Shown piece after piece: positions 31,873 through 42,444 of a DNA stretch of 42,793 nt. A program made the translations under genes and the position numbers. The first letter of the stretch is position 1. Every line of letters begins with the position of its first letter. The notes beneath the pieces are model-generated. The model saw only the letters and a program-made list of their open reading frames with translations, was not told where the DNA came from and made no database searches. The stretch comes from Gnetum montanum (Eukaryota; Streptophyta; Gnetopsida; Gnetales; Gnetaceae): positions 138,293 through 181,085 of the forward strand of contig MNCI01008611.1 in the NCBI GenBank assembly GCA_015680685.1, given 5' to 3'.

Positions 31873-32300
31873 AGCTGGTAGAAACACCCATTCTATAAGC
31901 TCTTGACTGGTCCAAACCATTCCATGTCATGACTGACATGTCCAACTATGCCTTAGGAGCCATAATTACATAGTTAGATGACCAAAAATGTCCTTGTTAC
32001 ATCCACTATCCAAGTAAAAGTATCACTAGTGCACAACTTAACTACACTACTACAGAAAAAGAATTAATAGTTGTAGTGTTTGCACTAGAAAAGCTTAGAC
32101 ACTATGTATTAGGATACAAAGTATTCATTCACACATATCATAGTGCAATCTAGTTCCTCATGAATAAGCCAATGGTAAGCCCTCGTATTATATGATGGCT
32201 TGTAATCCTACAAGAGTTTGATTTAATGATGATCGATCGCAAAGGCACCGAGACCGTAGTTGCCAATCATTTATCTTGGTTGTGTTGGGACAACAAAGAG
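31873..32300 (+). pseudogene. RT-linked RNase H of copy E
   Basis: VMTDMSNYALGAIIT has the first Asp (31935-31937). TTTEKELIVVVFALEKLRHY has the Glu. YKVFIHTYHSAI replaces TDHS with TYHS, so the second catalytic Asp is Tyr. KGTETVVANHLSWL replaces the final ADHL Asp with Asn. Stops follow at IIT*LDD, SAI*FLM and RII*WLV. Two lost catalytic residues make this domain dead irrespective of the stops. Confidence 0.82.
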
Positions 32301-33690
32301 GATGAGTATCTAATTTTTGATCATTTCCTTGATAAATTCCTCTTTGCTGGTGTAGTGAATAACCAATCATCCATGGAGACAAACTAGTATAGTAGCATTC
32401 TTACCTATCTCCTTACCCAACAAACACCACAAGAGCTAGACCTTAAGAAGAAACAACAATTTCTTCACAGAGCAAAGTACTTTATAGATATCAATGAACA
32501 ACTTTACAAAGTATGTCCTGATGGCTTGGTTTGATGGTGTATTTCTGATATAGATCAATTGAGAGTTCTCCAAGATGCTCATGAGTGCCCTTGTGGGGGT
32601 CATTATGCTAGGAGATGAATGACCATCAAGATCTTGCTTGTAGGGTATTATTGGCCTACCTTGTTCTAGGATGCCCATCAATTGGTCCAATCTTATGAGA
32701 ACTATCAACATGATGGGGGAATGACTACTAGAATGGAGGGTTTGCAATAATGGAGTCAACCATTAGAACTCTTTGATATTTGGGGAATTGATTTCATGCA
32801 GCCCATTACAACAATGTCTAATGGAAAAGCTTACATCATAGTTTTCGTAGACTACTTAACAAAATGGGCTAAAGCAGCTGCCGTTAAAGATTACACATCA
32901 TCTACAATTGCATGATATGTTCAACAACAAGTTGTCAATAGGTTTGGTGTGCTACGTGCACTTATTTTAGACAATGGTACACACTTCATAGGTGCAACTT
33001 TTTAGAAGTTAATGTAACACTTAGGGGTTGAGCCTAAATTGACTACACCATACCACCCCCAAGCAAATGGTCAAGCCAAGGTCACCAATAGGGATATTAC
33101 TAAGATACTGATTAGAACCATTAGCAAGTATAGGTAATACTAGAGCACTAAACTGAATGATTCTCTTTGGGCATACTGCTCCACATGGAAACTCCCTATA
33201 GGCTACTCTCCCTATGAGTTAGTGTATGGAAAACTGCCAATGCTCCCTATACAAACTAAGCTTCGTACACTATCCACGACATGTGACCTCACTCTGGACC
33301 TTGATCTAGCACAAAAATAAAGGTTGATGACTCTTAACTTGCTGGATGAGAACCGACTAGCTTCCCTATCATATAATGAATTGCACAAGGAATTTAATAA
33401 ACAATGTCATGACCTGAATATTAGGAAAGTTAAGTATCAGCTAGGAGATAACGTTTTCTACTAAACCCCACATGTGTCACAATGTACCAAATTTCAAACA
33501 CTGTGGAAAGGACCTTGCATTATCTATGCAACTTTTCCTTCAGGGGCCATGACCATGTATAAACTTGAGGGCCTAGATAAGAGATTGTTAGTCAACATTC
33601 AACAAACAAAACCTTTCCATGAGTTTAGGGTAGCCAGAACATATGCTACCTTTGTAGGTGGGCAACCTTGCTCATTATTTTGAATCTCCT
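32301..33690 (+). pseudogene. Integrase of copy E
   Basis: HECPCGGHYARR keeps both zinc His residues, but the Cys pair has become SYENYQ (both Cys to Tyr). In the catalytic core, Asp is kept at 32790-32792 (GIDFMQPIT) and 32970-32972 (LDNGTHF), but the Glu is Lys at 33078-33080 (NGQAKVTN). A C-terminal GPY-like module follows (LWKGPCIIYATF, open 33474-33683). It ends with GGQPCSLF before a stop. All three functional sites except the two Asp are damaged, and there are more than ten stops. Confidence 0.85.
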
Positions 33691-33698
33691 CCTTCCAC

Positions 33699-35622
33699 CT
33701 CAGTCATGGGGGAGATGCCCACCTCTGCTAACCATTGAAGGTTCTCAGTTCTTTCTAAATTTTTGTTTTACACATTATTGTTTTGCACATTTCTTTAATC
33801 TTTCTTATTTTTTTTACATCATCATTCATATTTTTACCATTTCTTTGTGTGATTACTTTATTTTTTTAATCACCCAATAAGTGTTCATGATGGTGACATG
33901 AATAATACCATATTGATTGCTAATGTTTGGGTTTTACCTTTGAAATATGATGATATTAAGGTATGGTTCTTTTGATTAAATAGGCAATGAGTCCACATCA
34001 TTCATGCATCCATAAAATCCTATGGTATCCCTTGGATTGGAATTATATAGTCCCTTTCTCTAATAAAATTGTTAATGAATTAGTGGCTGGGTATTTCTCA
34101 AACTAAGGAAAGACTCAAACGATGAAAAGAGTGTGAATTCAAGGAGATTCAATGCAATTGTGTTGGCTATTCTCTTGAGTGCTTGGATGCTTTATCCTTG
34201 GGTTTTCTACCATTCTGCCATTCATCAAATATCTAGAAGTTGAGTACATAAAAATAAGTCTTTGCATGGTGTGGTTCTCATGCAAAAAAAAGGAAAAAAA
34301 AGAAAAAAAAACAAGAAAGAGTGAGAATTCAAAGCACACCCCTTAGACACAATAATGAACTTCGGCTACACGCACTGGTTATCACACTGGAAAGACATGT
34401 TACCCGTGCCTAAAGGTTCCCTCTAATTAAGGCCCTTTCTGACTTCTTGATTCTCCATCTCGCTCTCCTCGGAATGGTGGTGAATTTTTGTAGAGGCATT
34501 CTTGTTGCTTCAAGAGGATAGGTTGGTTAAATGTGTTGATGCGAGGTGATTGAATGTGATTTGTTGAGCCTGGATTTGGAATGAGTTCTACTTGGTCACA
34601 TTAACCATAAAACACATGCAAGGGACTTTACACAACCTTGTTCTTGGGTTTTCATTTCATTCTCTCCTCTCCACCTTTCTTTTTCATTTTCACCTCATTG
34701 CTAGTTTTATCATTAGTTTGTATCTTGGTTTATGCATTGTTTTTCCTTGGTTAATTCTTGTGGGTAAGTTTTTAACTCTTGCTTCTAAATGACATTCCTA
34801 GAGCCTATGGACTCTTTGGTTTGTGGGTCTATCATGGCATTAAGGGCATGAGCCTACTTTGGGGAGGACCCAGTAGCATTCCTTTTTGGTGCATTTGTTA
34901 ACTTCTTTTCCTTAAACATTTCCTACAATTAACAATTTTTTATTTCATCCCCATCCATGACATCCATTTTATTGGCAGTGTCGTTGTTGCTTTTTCTCCA
35001 TCTTTCTTATTCCTTATCTTTTTCCATTCTATTGCTATTGGAGGTTTTCTCTTAGTCATGCGGGCCATGGCACAAATTTTTTAATTTTTCCTAACCCCTA
35101 CACCTTAGGTAAGCATGAGTGTTAAATCTCTAGAATTAGTATTTGCCATAACCACAACTCAGCCAATGCACTTTACATTGAGGCAAGGTATCAACTGCAT
35201 TGTGATTTATCTACCCTTGCTCATTTGTGACTATGTTGTGTGTGTAGATGGTGATCATACAATAATGGATTAGGCTTGAAAGAAACACTTAGGATGGACT
35301 GAAACTAGAACATTTACGAAAGGAGCAAGATTGGTGGCATGGCTATGGATAAACAACGAAAGGCGCAATCTTGGCATTGATAGCAACACATCATATTCTT
35401 TTTCTCTCTCCTTCTCTTCCAGCCACCAAATAAAGGCTAGATGTTATTTATGTATAGTGTTCACCTTGGTGGTCATGAATACTAATGCTATCATATATTG
35501 TATTGTTGATTCATTCACTGGGCACGTTGAGTTTGTCACTCCGTTCCATTGTCAATGGTCATTCAGTCAATAATCCCATACCTTCTAAATATTTTGTAAG
35601 GAACTCAAGGATGAGTTTTCAT
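33699..35622 (+). other. 3' non-coding region of copy E
   Basis: About 1.9 kb, opening with TCAGTCATGGGGGAGATG (33699-33716). An A-rich tract lies at 34286-34316, a second G-rich tract copy (CTTAGTCATGCGGGCC) at 35051-35066, and the true polypurine tract follows its end. The 80-codon plus-strand frame at 35331-35573 is not kept in the other copies. A one-base insertion near 34190 breaks the antisense frame seen in A-D. Confidence 0.8.
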
Positions 35623-35637
35623 TTAGTCATGGGGGTA
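35623..35637 (+). promoter_or_regulatory. Polypurine tract of copy E
   Basis: TTAGTCATGGGGGTA directly before the 3' LTR start. Its first 13 bases are identical to the G-rich tract at 39132-39144 in copy D's 3' non-coding region. Confidence 0.82.
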
Positions 35638-36472
35638 TGATGAACCATGATATCGAGACCGTGATATCACATCCATGACATTGGGTCCACGATATTGGAT
35701 CCAACCATGCGATGTCGGATACCCGATATCAGGGCCTGTCTCCTCGCCTATAAATAAGAGGTGGTGTCGTTGGTTTTCACATTAGATAGTTAATCCCTTA
35801 GCCAAACTCTTTCCATTTTTCCATCTAGAGTTAAAATTATTTCTACGTGCCCACAGTAGGAGTCATAGAGTAAACAGATCTTTATTCAAGCATTGTGTAC
35901 CTGAGCACACTTTGTGTACGACAATAAAGATGAACTTTATGATAAATTTTGTAGCATTTAGAATAGATTAATTAGTGTTAATTATTATTTAATGCTTTCC
36001 TAGTTGATTAATGATTTCTCTCACCCTACAACTCTCTTAGTTAAATACACTCAGTACAACTGCTTTGAACATGTGTGTAGCGCTTGGTAACCTAGTAATG
36101 ATTAGCGTTTGGTAATCCCAAAAGAGTTGCACTAGTTCAAGATATGTATGGTAAGTGGGAATGGATACTGGTGTTAGGAGTAATTAGAAATTAGTTAATA
36201 AGTAGTTAAATTAGATTAGTTATTTAGTTATCTCTCCCCCCCTCCTTACTGGCGTAGAATATAAAACACATAAAAGCTATAAAAATCATATGCCTCAAGC
36301 TTACTTAACCATACCACCGTGACATATAAGTAAGTTTGGGAAGACAATGATTAACCAAACCGTTATTGTTCCACAAAGGAACATAGGCACTTAGTCCTTG
36401 GAATTCAACAGGATTGTGCATGAAACACTCGTATTTGTATGGTTGAGCGTAGGGGTACCTCATCACTCATTA
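35638..36472 (+). repeat. 3' LTR of copy E (U3 palindrome type)
   Basis: An 835-bp LTR, TGATGAACC...CACTCATTA; the last CA has become TA. TATAAATA is at 35759-35766 and AATAAA at 35923-35928. U3 holds TGATATCAC, CGATATTGG and CGATATCAG copies of the palindrome. It is followed by GCTTG, the right target duplication. Confidence 0.93.
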
Positions 36473-36477
36473 GCTTG
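36473..36477 (+). repeat. Target site duplication of copy E (right copy)
   Basis: GCTTG, identical to 26781-26785. Copy D coding sequence resumes directly after it (TAATCTTACAAGAGTTC, compare 13667-13683 in copy C). Confidence 0.95.
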
Positions 36478-37700
36478 TAATCTTACAAGAGTTCAATTTA
36501 ACGATGATCGATCACAAGGGCATTGAGAGTGTAGTTGTTGATCATTTATGTTAGTTGCAATGGGACAACAAAGAGGATGAGTATCCAATTTTTGATCATT
36601 TTGTTGATGAATTTCTCTTTGCTGGTGTAGTGAATAATCAATCACCCACAGATACAAACTGGTACAGTAGCATTCTTACCTATCTCCTCACCCAAAAAAC
36701 ACCACAAGAGTTAAACCTTCAGAAGAAACAACAGTTTCTTCATCGAGCCAAGTACTTTATGGAGATCAACGGGCAACTTTACAAAGTGTGTCTCGATGGC
36801 TTGGTTCGGTGGTGTGTTCCCAATATAGATTGATTGCGAGCTCTCTACGATGCTTATGAGGGTCCTTGTGGGGGTCATTATGCTTATAGATCAACTGCTT
36901 ATATTGTTGTTGCCATTGATTACCTAACAAAATGGGTCAAAGACACTACTGTTAAAGATTGTACATCATCTATAGTTACATGATTTATGGAACAAAAATC
37001 ATAAATAGGTTTGGTGTGTTGCGTGCACTTATTTCAAACAATGTTACACACTTCATAGGTGTAAATTTTTGGAAATTAATGAAATGCTTAGGGGTTGAGC
37101 ATAAATTGACTACACCATACCACCCCCAAGCGAATGATCAAGTAGAAGTCACCAATAGAGAGATTATGAAGATATTGACAAGAACCATTAGCAAGTTTAG
37201 GTGAGACTGAAGCACTAAACTAAATAATGCTCTTTGGGCATACTGCTCCACATGGAAACTCCTTATAGAGTACTCTCCCTATGAGTTAGTGTGTGAAAAA
37301 TTACCAACGCTTCCCATTCAAACTGATCACCATACACTATCCACAACATGTGACCTCAACCTTAACCTTGATCTAGTACATAAAAAATGGTGAGTAATCC
37401 TTAACTTACTAGATGAAAATTGATTAGTTGCCCTATCATCTAATGAATTGCACAAGGCCTTCAATAAACAACGTCATGACCTAAGAATTAGGAAAGTTAA
37501 ATATCAGCTAGGAGATAAGGTTCTCTATTGGAATCCCACACATGTGCCACAATGTACTAAATTTCAAATATTGTGGAAAGGACCTTATATTATTGATGCA
37601 AATTTTCCTTTAGGGGCCATGAAAATATACAAACCTGAGAGCCCGGATAAGAAACCTTTGGTCAACGTGCAATAAACCAAACCTTTTCAGGAGCTTAGAA
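36478..37700 (+). pseudogene. RNase H end and integrase of copy D, with internal deletion
   Basis: It resumes RNase H (LQEFNLTMIDHKGIESVVVD) and the linker (open 36555-36833, DEYPIFDHFVDEFLFAGVVN). The zinc region starts (YEGPCGGHYAY) and then jumps at about 36885 to TAYIVVAIDYLTKWVKDTTV. About 215 bp found in C and E, with the Cys pair and the first catalytic Asp, are missing. The second catalytic Asp is Asn (LISNNVTHF), while the Glu is kept (DQVEVTNREIMK). The C-terminal module is open at 37448-37675 (LWKGPYIIDANFPLGAMKIY). No active integrase is possible. Confidence 0.84.
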
Positions 37701-37769
37701 TAGCTAGTACACATGCTTGCTTTCTTAATGGACAACCCTACTCACTATTTTAGATCTCCTGTTTCCAAC

Positions 37770-39720
37770 TTAGTCATGGGGGAGATGGTCACCTATGCTA
37801 ATCATTCTAGGCCCTTAGTTCTTTTTGAATTTTTGTTTTACACATTTTTTATTTTACACATTCTTTCAACTTTTCTTATTTTTTTTACACCATCGTTCAT
37901 GTTTTTACTATTTCTTTGTTTGCTTGATTTACTTTTATTTATCATCTAATCAGTGCTCATGATGATGGATAGAATTATATAATATTGATTGCTAATGTTT
38001 GGTTTTTACGTATGAATTATGATGATGATATTAAGGTATGGTTCTTTTGGTAAAATAGGCAATGAGTCCACGCCATTCACTCATCCATACAACTCTATGG
38101 TCTCCTTTGGCTTGGAACTATATAGTCCCCTTTTTTCTAAGTAAACTTATTAATGAATTGGTGGCTGGGTATTTTTCAAACCAAGGAAAGACTCAAAGGA
38201 TGAAAAGGGTGTGACTTCAAGGGGATTCGATGCACTGGTGCTGGCCATTCTCTTGGGTGCTTGGATGCTTTTTCTTGGGTTTTCTACCATTTTGACATTA
38301 TTCAAATATCAGGAAGATGAGTGAATAAGAATAAGTTTTTGCATGGTGTGGTTCACACGCATCAAAATAGAGAGAGAGAAAAAAAAAAGAGAAAAAAGGT
38401 GTGAGAATTCAAAGCACACCCCTTAGACATAATAAAGTAATATGGACTACAAGCACTAGTTATGGAACTGGAAAGACATGTTACCCATGCCTGAAGGTTC
38501 CCTCTAACTAAGGCCCTTTCTCACTTCCTGCTTCTCCATCTCGCTCTCCTCAGAATGTTGATGACTCTTTGTGGAATCATTCTTGTTGCTTCAAGTGGAT
38601 GGATTGGTCAAGTGTGTTGATGCAAGGTCATTAGATGTTGTTTATTTGAGTCTGGATTTTGGATGAGTTATACTCAATCACATTAACCATAAAATACACA
38701 AGGGACTTTACACAACCTTGTTCTTGGGATTCCATTCCATTCTTTCCTCTCCATCTTTCTCCCCATTTTTCCACTTCATTACCAGTTCTATCATTAGTTT
38801 GTTTTTGGGTTGATGCATTGTTTTTCTTTGGTGAATTCTTGTGGGTAAGTTTTTAACTCTTACTTTCAAATGACATTCCTAGAGCCTATAGACTCTTTGG
38901 TTTGTGGGTTTGTCAGGGCATAAAAGGCATGAGCTTGCTTTGGGGAGGACCCACTGAAATTCCTTTTTTGGTGCAATTGTCAACTTCTTTTTCTTAAACA
39001 TTTCCTATAATCAATCATTTCTTGTTTCATCCCCATCCATGGCATCCATTTTATTGGCATTGTCATTGTTATTTTTCCCATCTTTCTTGTTTTTCATATT
39101 TTTCAATCTTATAGCTACCGAAAATTTGCTCTTAGTCATGGGGGCCCTAGCATAAATTTTTTAATTTTTTTCATTTTACTATTCACCTAACCCCTACACC
39201 TTTGGTAGCCACCAGTGATAAATATCTGAACCAGTTTCTGCCATAACCACAACTCAACCAATGTGCCTCATATCAAGGCAAGGTATCAACTACATCGTGG
39301 TTTATCTATCTTTGCTCATTTGTGACTATGATGTGTGTGCAGATGGTGATCATACAAACAATGGACTAGGCTTGGAGGAAGCACTTAGGATGGACCAAAA
39401 TTGGAGCATTTACGAAAGGAGCAAGTTTGGTGGCATGGCTATGGATAAACAACAGAAGGCACAATTTGGCATTGGTAGCAACATGCTCCATCTTCTTTAT
39501 CTCTCTCATTTTCTCTTCAAGTTGCCAAATAAAGGCTTGAATGTTATTTATGTACGAGTATTCACCACAATGGTCATGAACACTAATGTTGTAATATGAT
39601 TATTGATCCGTTCACTAGGCACATTGAGTTTGTCATCCCATTCCACCATCAGTTGTCAATTAGTCAATAATTCCATACCTTTCCAATAATTTATAAGGAA
39701 CTTGAGGACAAGTTTTCATT
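37770..39720 (+). other. 3' non-coding region of copy D
   Basis: It opens with CTTAGTCATGGGGGAGATGG (37769-37788), repeats the 14-base word CTTAGTCATGGGGG at 39131-39144, and ends at the real polypurine tract. A GA/A-rich run lies at 38371-38397. The antisense frame MVENPRKSIQAPKRMA (minus, about 38170-38360) is open over 47 codons. A plus-strand frame at 39261-39599 is not shared by the other copies. Confidence 0.8.
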
Positions 39721-39734
39721 CAGTCATGGGAGTA
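39721..39734 (+). promoter_or_regulatory. Polypurine tract of copy D
   Basis: CAGTCATGGGAGTA immediately before the 3' LTR. It has one G-to-A change from the family tract. Confidence 0.78.
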
Positions 39735-40661
39735 TGATGAGAGTGGTTACTTTAGCAGTTATTCTAATTATTAGAGTAGTTACTCTAGCGGTTACTCTAA
39801 TTATTAGAGTGGTTACTCTAGTAGTTATTCTAATTATTAGAGTGGTTACTCTAGTGGTTACTTTAGTAGTTATTCTAATTATTAGAGTAGTTGCTCCCAA
39901 GCCTATAAATACAGTGCCCAAGCACACAATTAGAAAGAGTCTTTTAGCAGTCAAGTAGTGAAACTCTTGTAGTTTGTTTGAAAGTTAGAGTATTTTCCAA
40001 GTGCCTGTAGTAGGAGGTCTAAGTGTGGATAGATCTTTATTCGAGCATTGTCTACCTGAGCACACCTTGTGTACGACAATAAAGATGAGCTCCTTGATTC
40101 ATCCTTGTAGCACTTGAGATTTGTTTTCTTACGCATTTTTATTATTTTATTTTCTTATGCATTTATTTTATTTTATGCACTTTACATTTCTGTTATTAAC
40201 ACAATAATTCATTTTGATCAATTAAGAAAATTGTTAAATTACACAGGCATGACCACTTCGAGCATGTGTGTAATGCTTGGTAACCTAGTAACGATTAGCG
40301 TTTGGTAGTCCTAATAGTGTTGCACTAGTTCAAGATGTGTACAGCAAGTGGGAACGAATGTTGGTGTTAGGATTAGTTAGAACTTAGTTAATGAGTAGTT
40401 ATGTTAAATTAGTCACTTAGTTACCTCTCTCCTTTCCTACTAGCGAAGGATATAAAAACATAAAAGCTATAAAATCATATGCCTCAAGCTTACTTAACCA
40501 TACAATCGTGACATGCAGGTAAGCTTGGAAAGACAACGATTAACCAACCTATCCTTGTTCCACAAGGGCACATAAGCGCTTAGTCCTTGGAATTCGACTA
40601 GATCATGCATGAAACACTTGTATTCGTATGGTTTGATGTAAGGGTACCTAACCACTCATCA
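39735..40661 (+). repeat. 3' LTR of copy D (U3 repeat type)
   Basis: A 927-bp LTR, TGATGAGAGTGG...CCACTCATCA, with exact 7-bp inverted ends. TATAAATA is at 39904-39911 and AATAAA at 40078-40083. It is the intact version of the truncated 5' LTR at 20481. The flank begins CCCTT. Confidence 0.93.
39739..39893 (+). repeat. Tandem repeats in U3 of copy D 3' LTR
   Basis: About four units of roughly 35-45 bp, each combining GTGGTTACTCTAG with ATTCTAATTATTAGAG. CTCTAATTATTAGAG is nearly self-complementary. Copy C's LTR has fewer units. The array lies directly upstream of the TATA box. Confidence 0.85.
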
Positions 40662-42444
40662 CCCTTCTAGATGAGAGTATGCCTGAGTTTCCGTATCTAT
40701 ACAGGAGGCACCATAGGCAATAGTCTATCTAAACAAGTTTTGTGGGTGTTGCTACGTCCAAAATTTATGCATCAACACATCCTTAGTTTAATTACATTTG
40801 AAAAATGTACATCCCTTAAAAGTACCTTATTTAAGTCTAGTGTGACTATTTTTCTTCTTTTCATTTTTTCATTTATAGTTGCAAGTATTCACAATGGGTG
40901 CATCATTAACTCTTATCATTATTTCAATTAGGATACATCAAAACTAATTTTTAAATGCTAACAAATTGATAATACATATAAAAAATTATAATATTTATCA
41001 TAATATACCTGAAAGCAAATAAATATTAAAAAACATTAATATGACTAATAAACTTGTTGAATGAGGGAAAACAAAATGGAATTAAACATAGTTACTTAAC
41101 ATTATAACCATCCTATATGTGTCAAAGAGAAATTTAATAGATCCCATAGGTTTCTCCTTCTATGCATCAATACATCTGATGTCTTACATGATATTTTCTT
41201 CTACTTATAATGTTTATTACATAAAGTAAGACATAAATACTGTAGTCATTAATTTTGCTGTTGTGGTATATTTCTTTGAAATAATCATCTTTATAGCTTT
41301 TAATGAAATTATTCCTCTCTATTTTGAATAGGATGCTCTTTCTCAAAATACTTGTAAATAATATTAATTTTCTCACTACATTCAATACTACTATGAAGTG
41401 GATCCATGATTAATATTGCACTTGCTAAGATATGAACAACAATAATGACCTAATGAAACATATTGCTTCCAATTTTGATGTATACTATTACAAATTTTTT
41501 TGGTAGCTATTAAATATAATTCCTCATTGTTTAATTAATATTAAGATACCTTATCTTAATTTCAACTCCTCATCTTCTACTTTAGATGTTCTATACAATT
41601 TAAATAATAATGATGGATATAAAAAAGTTTAACGAAATTCTAGGATTGATTATATCTTATTAAAATAGTATCTAAATATTATGTCTTCTATCTTTTGTTT
41701 TGGTCTTAAACTTCTTAACTTCTTTCTTGTGATAGCATCACCATCCACAAAAAGCAATACTTCATCACAGTATTCTAGAAAAAACAATGCATTATAAAGT
41801 TCAACTTCATTGCCTTTTCCAAGTATTTATGTTGGTTTATCTAAGAAACATGAATTAAAGCACACATGTTAGATGTATTGGAATTATGTTAATAGGACAG
41901 ATATTAAGAAATATATTAACATAACATTATTATTGTAAGCAATGCCTAATTACATTTAATAACTCTATCGTTTTCCTAATTTGAAATGGTATGATAGTAT
42001 AAAATACAGAATCATACTTTGTTTATTAGGACTTTTCATGGAACTCTCTCTTTTGTCTATATAAACTGACAAAAATTTATATATATAACTAAGTATATCC
42101 ATAAATATAAAATTATAAGACAAAACATTTTCCAAATGTGGTCTCAACACTTTATTTTTGGTTTCTTCAATGACTTTACACTAACTTTTTTAGAGCCTTT
42201 AATGATGGTGGACTTCTTCCCTAAAACATCAATAATGAAATCCATTATAAAAATTATTTATTAAATTATTAAGGCTTAAGTTTAGTAGACTATATGAGAG
42301 TTACCTTATGCTTGCTTGTCAAACCTTTACTTGCTTTGCTTCATTCAAGGAGTTCAAAAGAGGTTTCTTAAATAGAAAAGTAGAATTTAATAGGATGGTT
42401 CATCATCTGAATAAAGAGGTTTCCTTTCATGGTAATTATCTCAA
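40662..42444. other. AT-rich flank without recognisable genes
   Basis: Very AT-rich DNA beyond copy D. The frames at 40671-40931 and 41167-41385 are short and carry no motif I recognise. Some stretches on the minus strand near 42140-42240 (DFIIDVLGKKSTIIKGSKK) read like a short coding piece, but there is no support from a second exon. Likely intergenic or intronic DNA, or a strongly decayed element. Confidence 0.5.

Larger units (their letters stand above)
26786..36472 (+). mobile_element. Copy E: complete TGATGAG-family element nested in copy D
   Basis: The only end-to-end element: 5' LTR (partly hidden by a run of N), gag, protease, RT, RNase H, integrase, 3' non-coding region, polypurine tract and 3' LTR, flanked by exact 5-bp duplications. 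The coding pieces from 27498 to 33683 that I checked lie in one frame, separated by stops and not by net frameshifts. By hand count the two LTRs differ at about 41 of the first 260 aligned positions, mostly transitions, so the insertion is old. Confidence 0.95.
20481..40661 (+). mobile_element. Copy D: TGATGAG-family element split by two insertions
   Basis: The outer element. Segments in order: truncated 5' LTR, primer site, gag, protease, first RT part, [solo LTR 24952-25740], rest of RT and start of RNase H, [copy E 26786-36472], end of RNase H, damaged integrase, 3' non-coding region, 3' LTR. Removing both insertions and one copy of each 5-bp duplication restores colinearity with copies C and E. 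The right flank begins CCCTT at 40662. The matching left duplication is lost with the 5' LTR edge. Confidence 0.9.

Noticed and set aside
35331-35573. 80-codon plus-strand frame after integrase that might be an env-like remnant
   Set aside because: The other copies do not keep the frame, and it shows no signal peptide or clear membrane design beyond one hydrophobic stretch.
39724-39958. Overlapping open frames on both strands made of Val/Thr/Leu/Ile repeats
   Set aside because: They are translations of the U3 tandem repeats of an LTR. The repeat unit alone keeps both strands open.
40662-42444. Host gene exons in the right flank
   Set aside because: The short frames lack recognisable motifs, consistent splice sites or linked exons.
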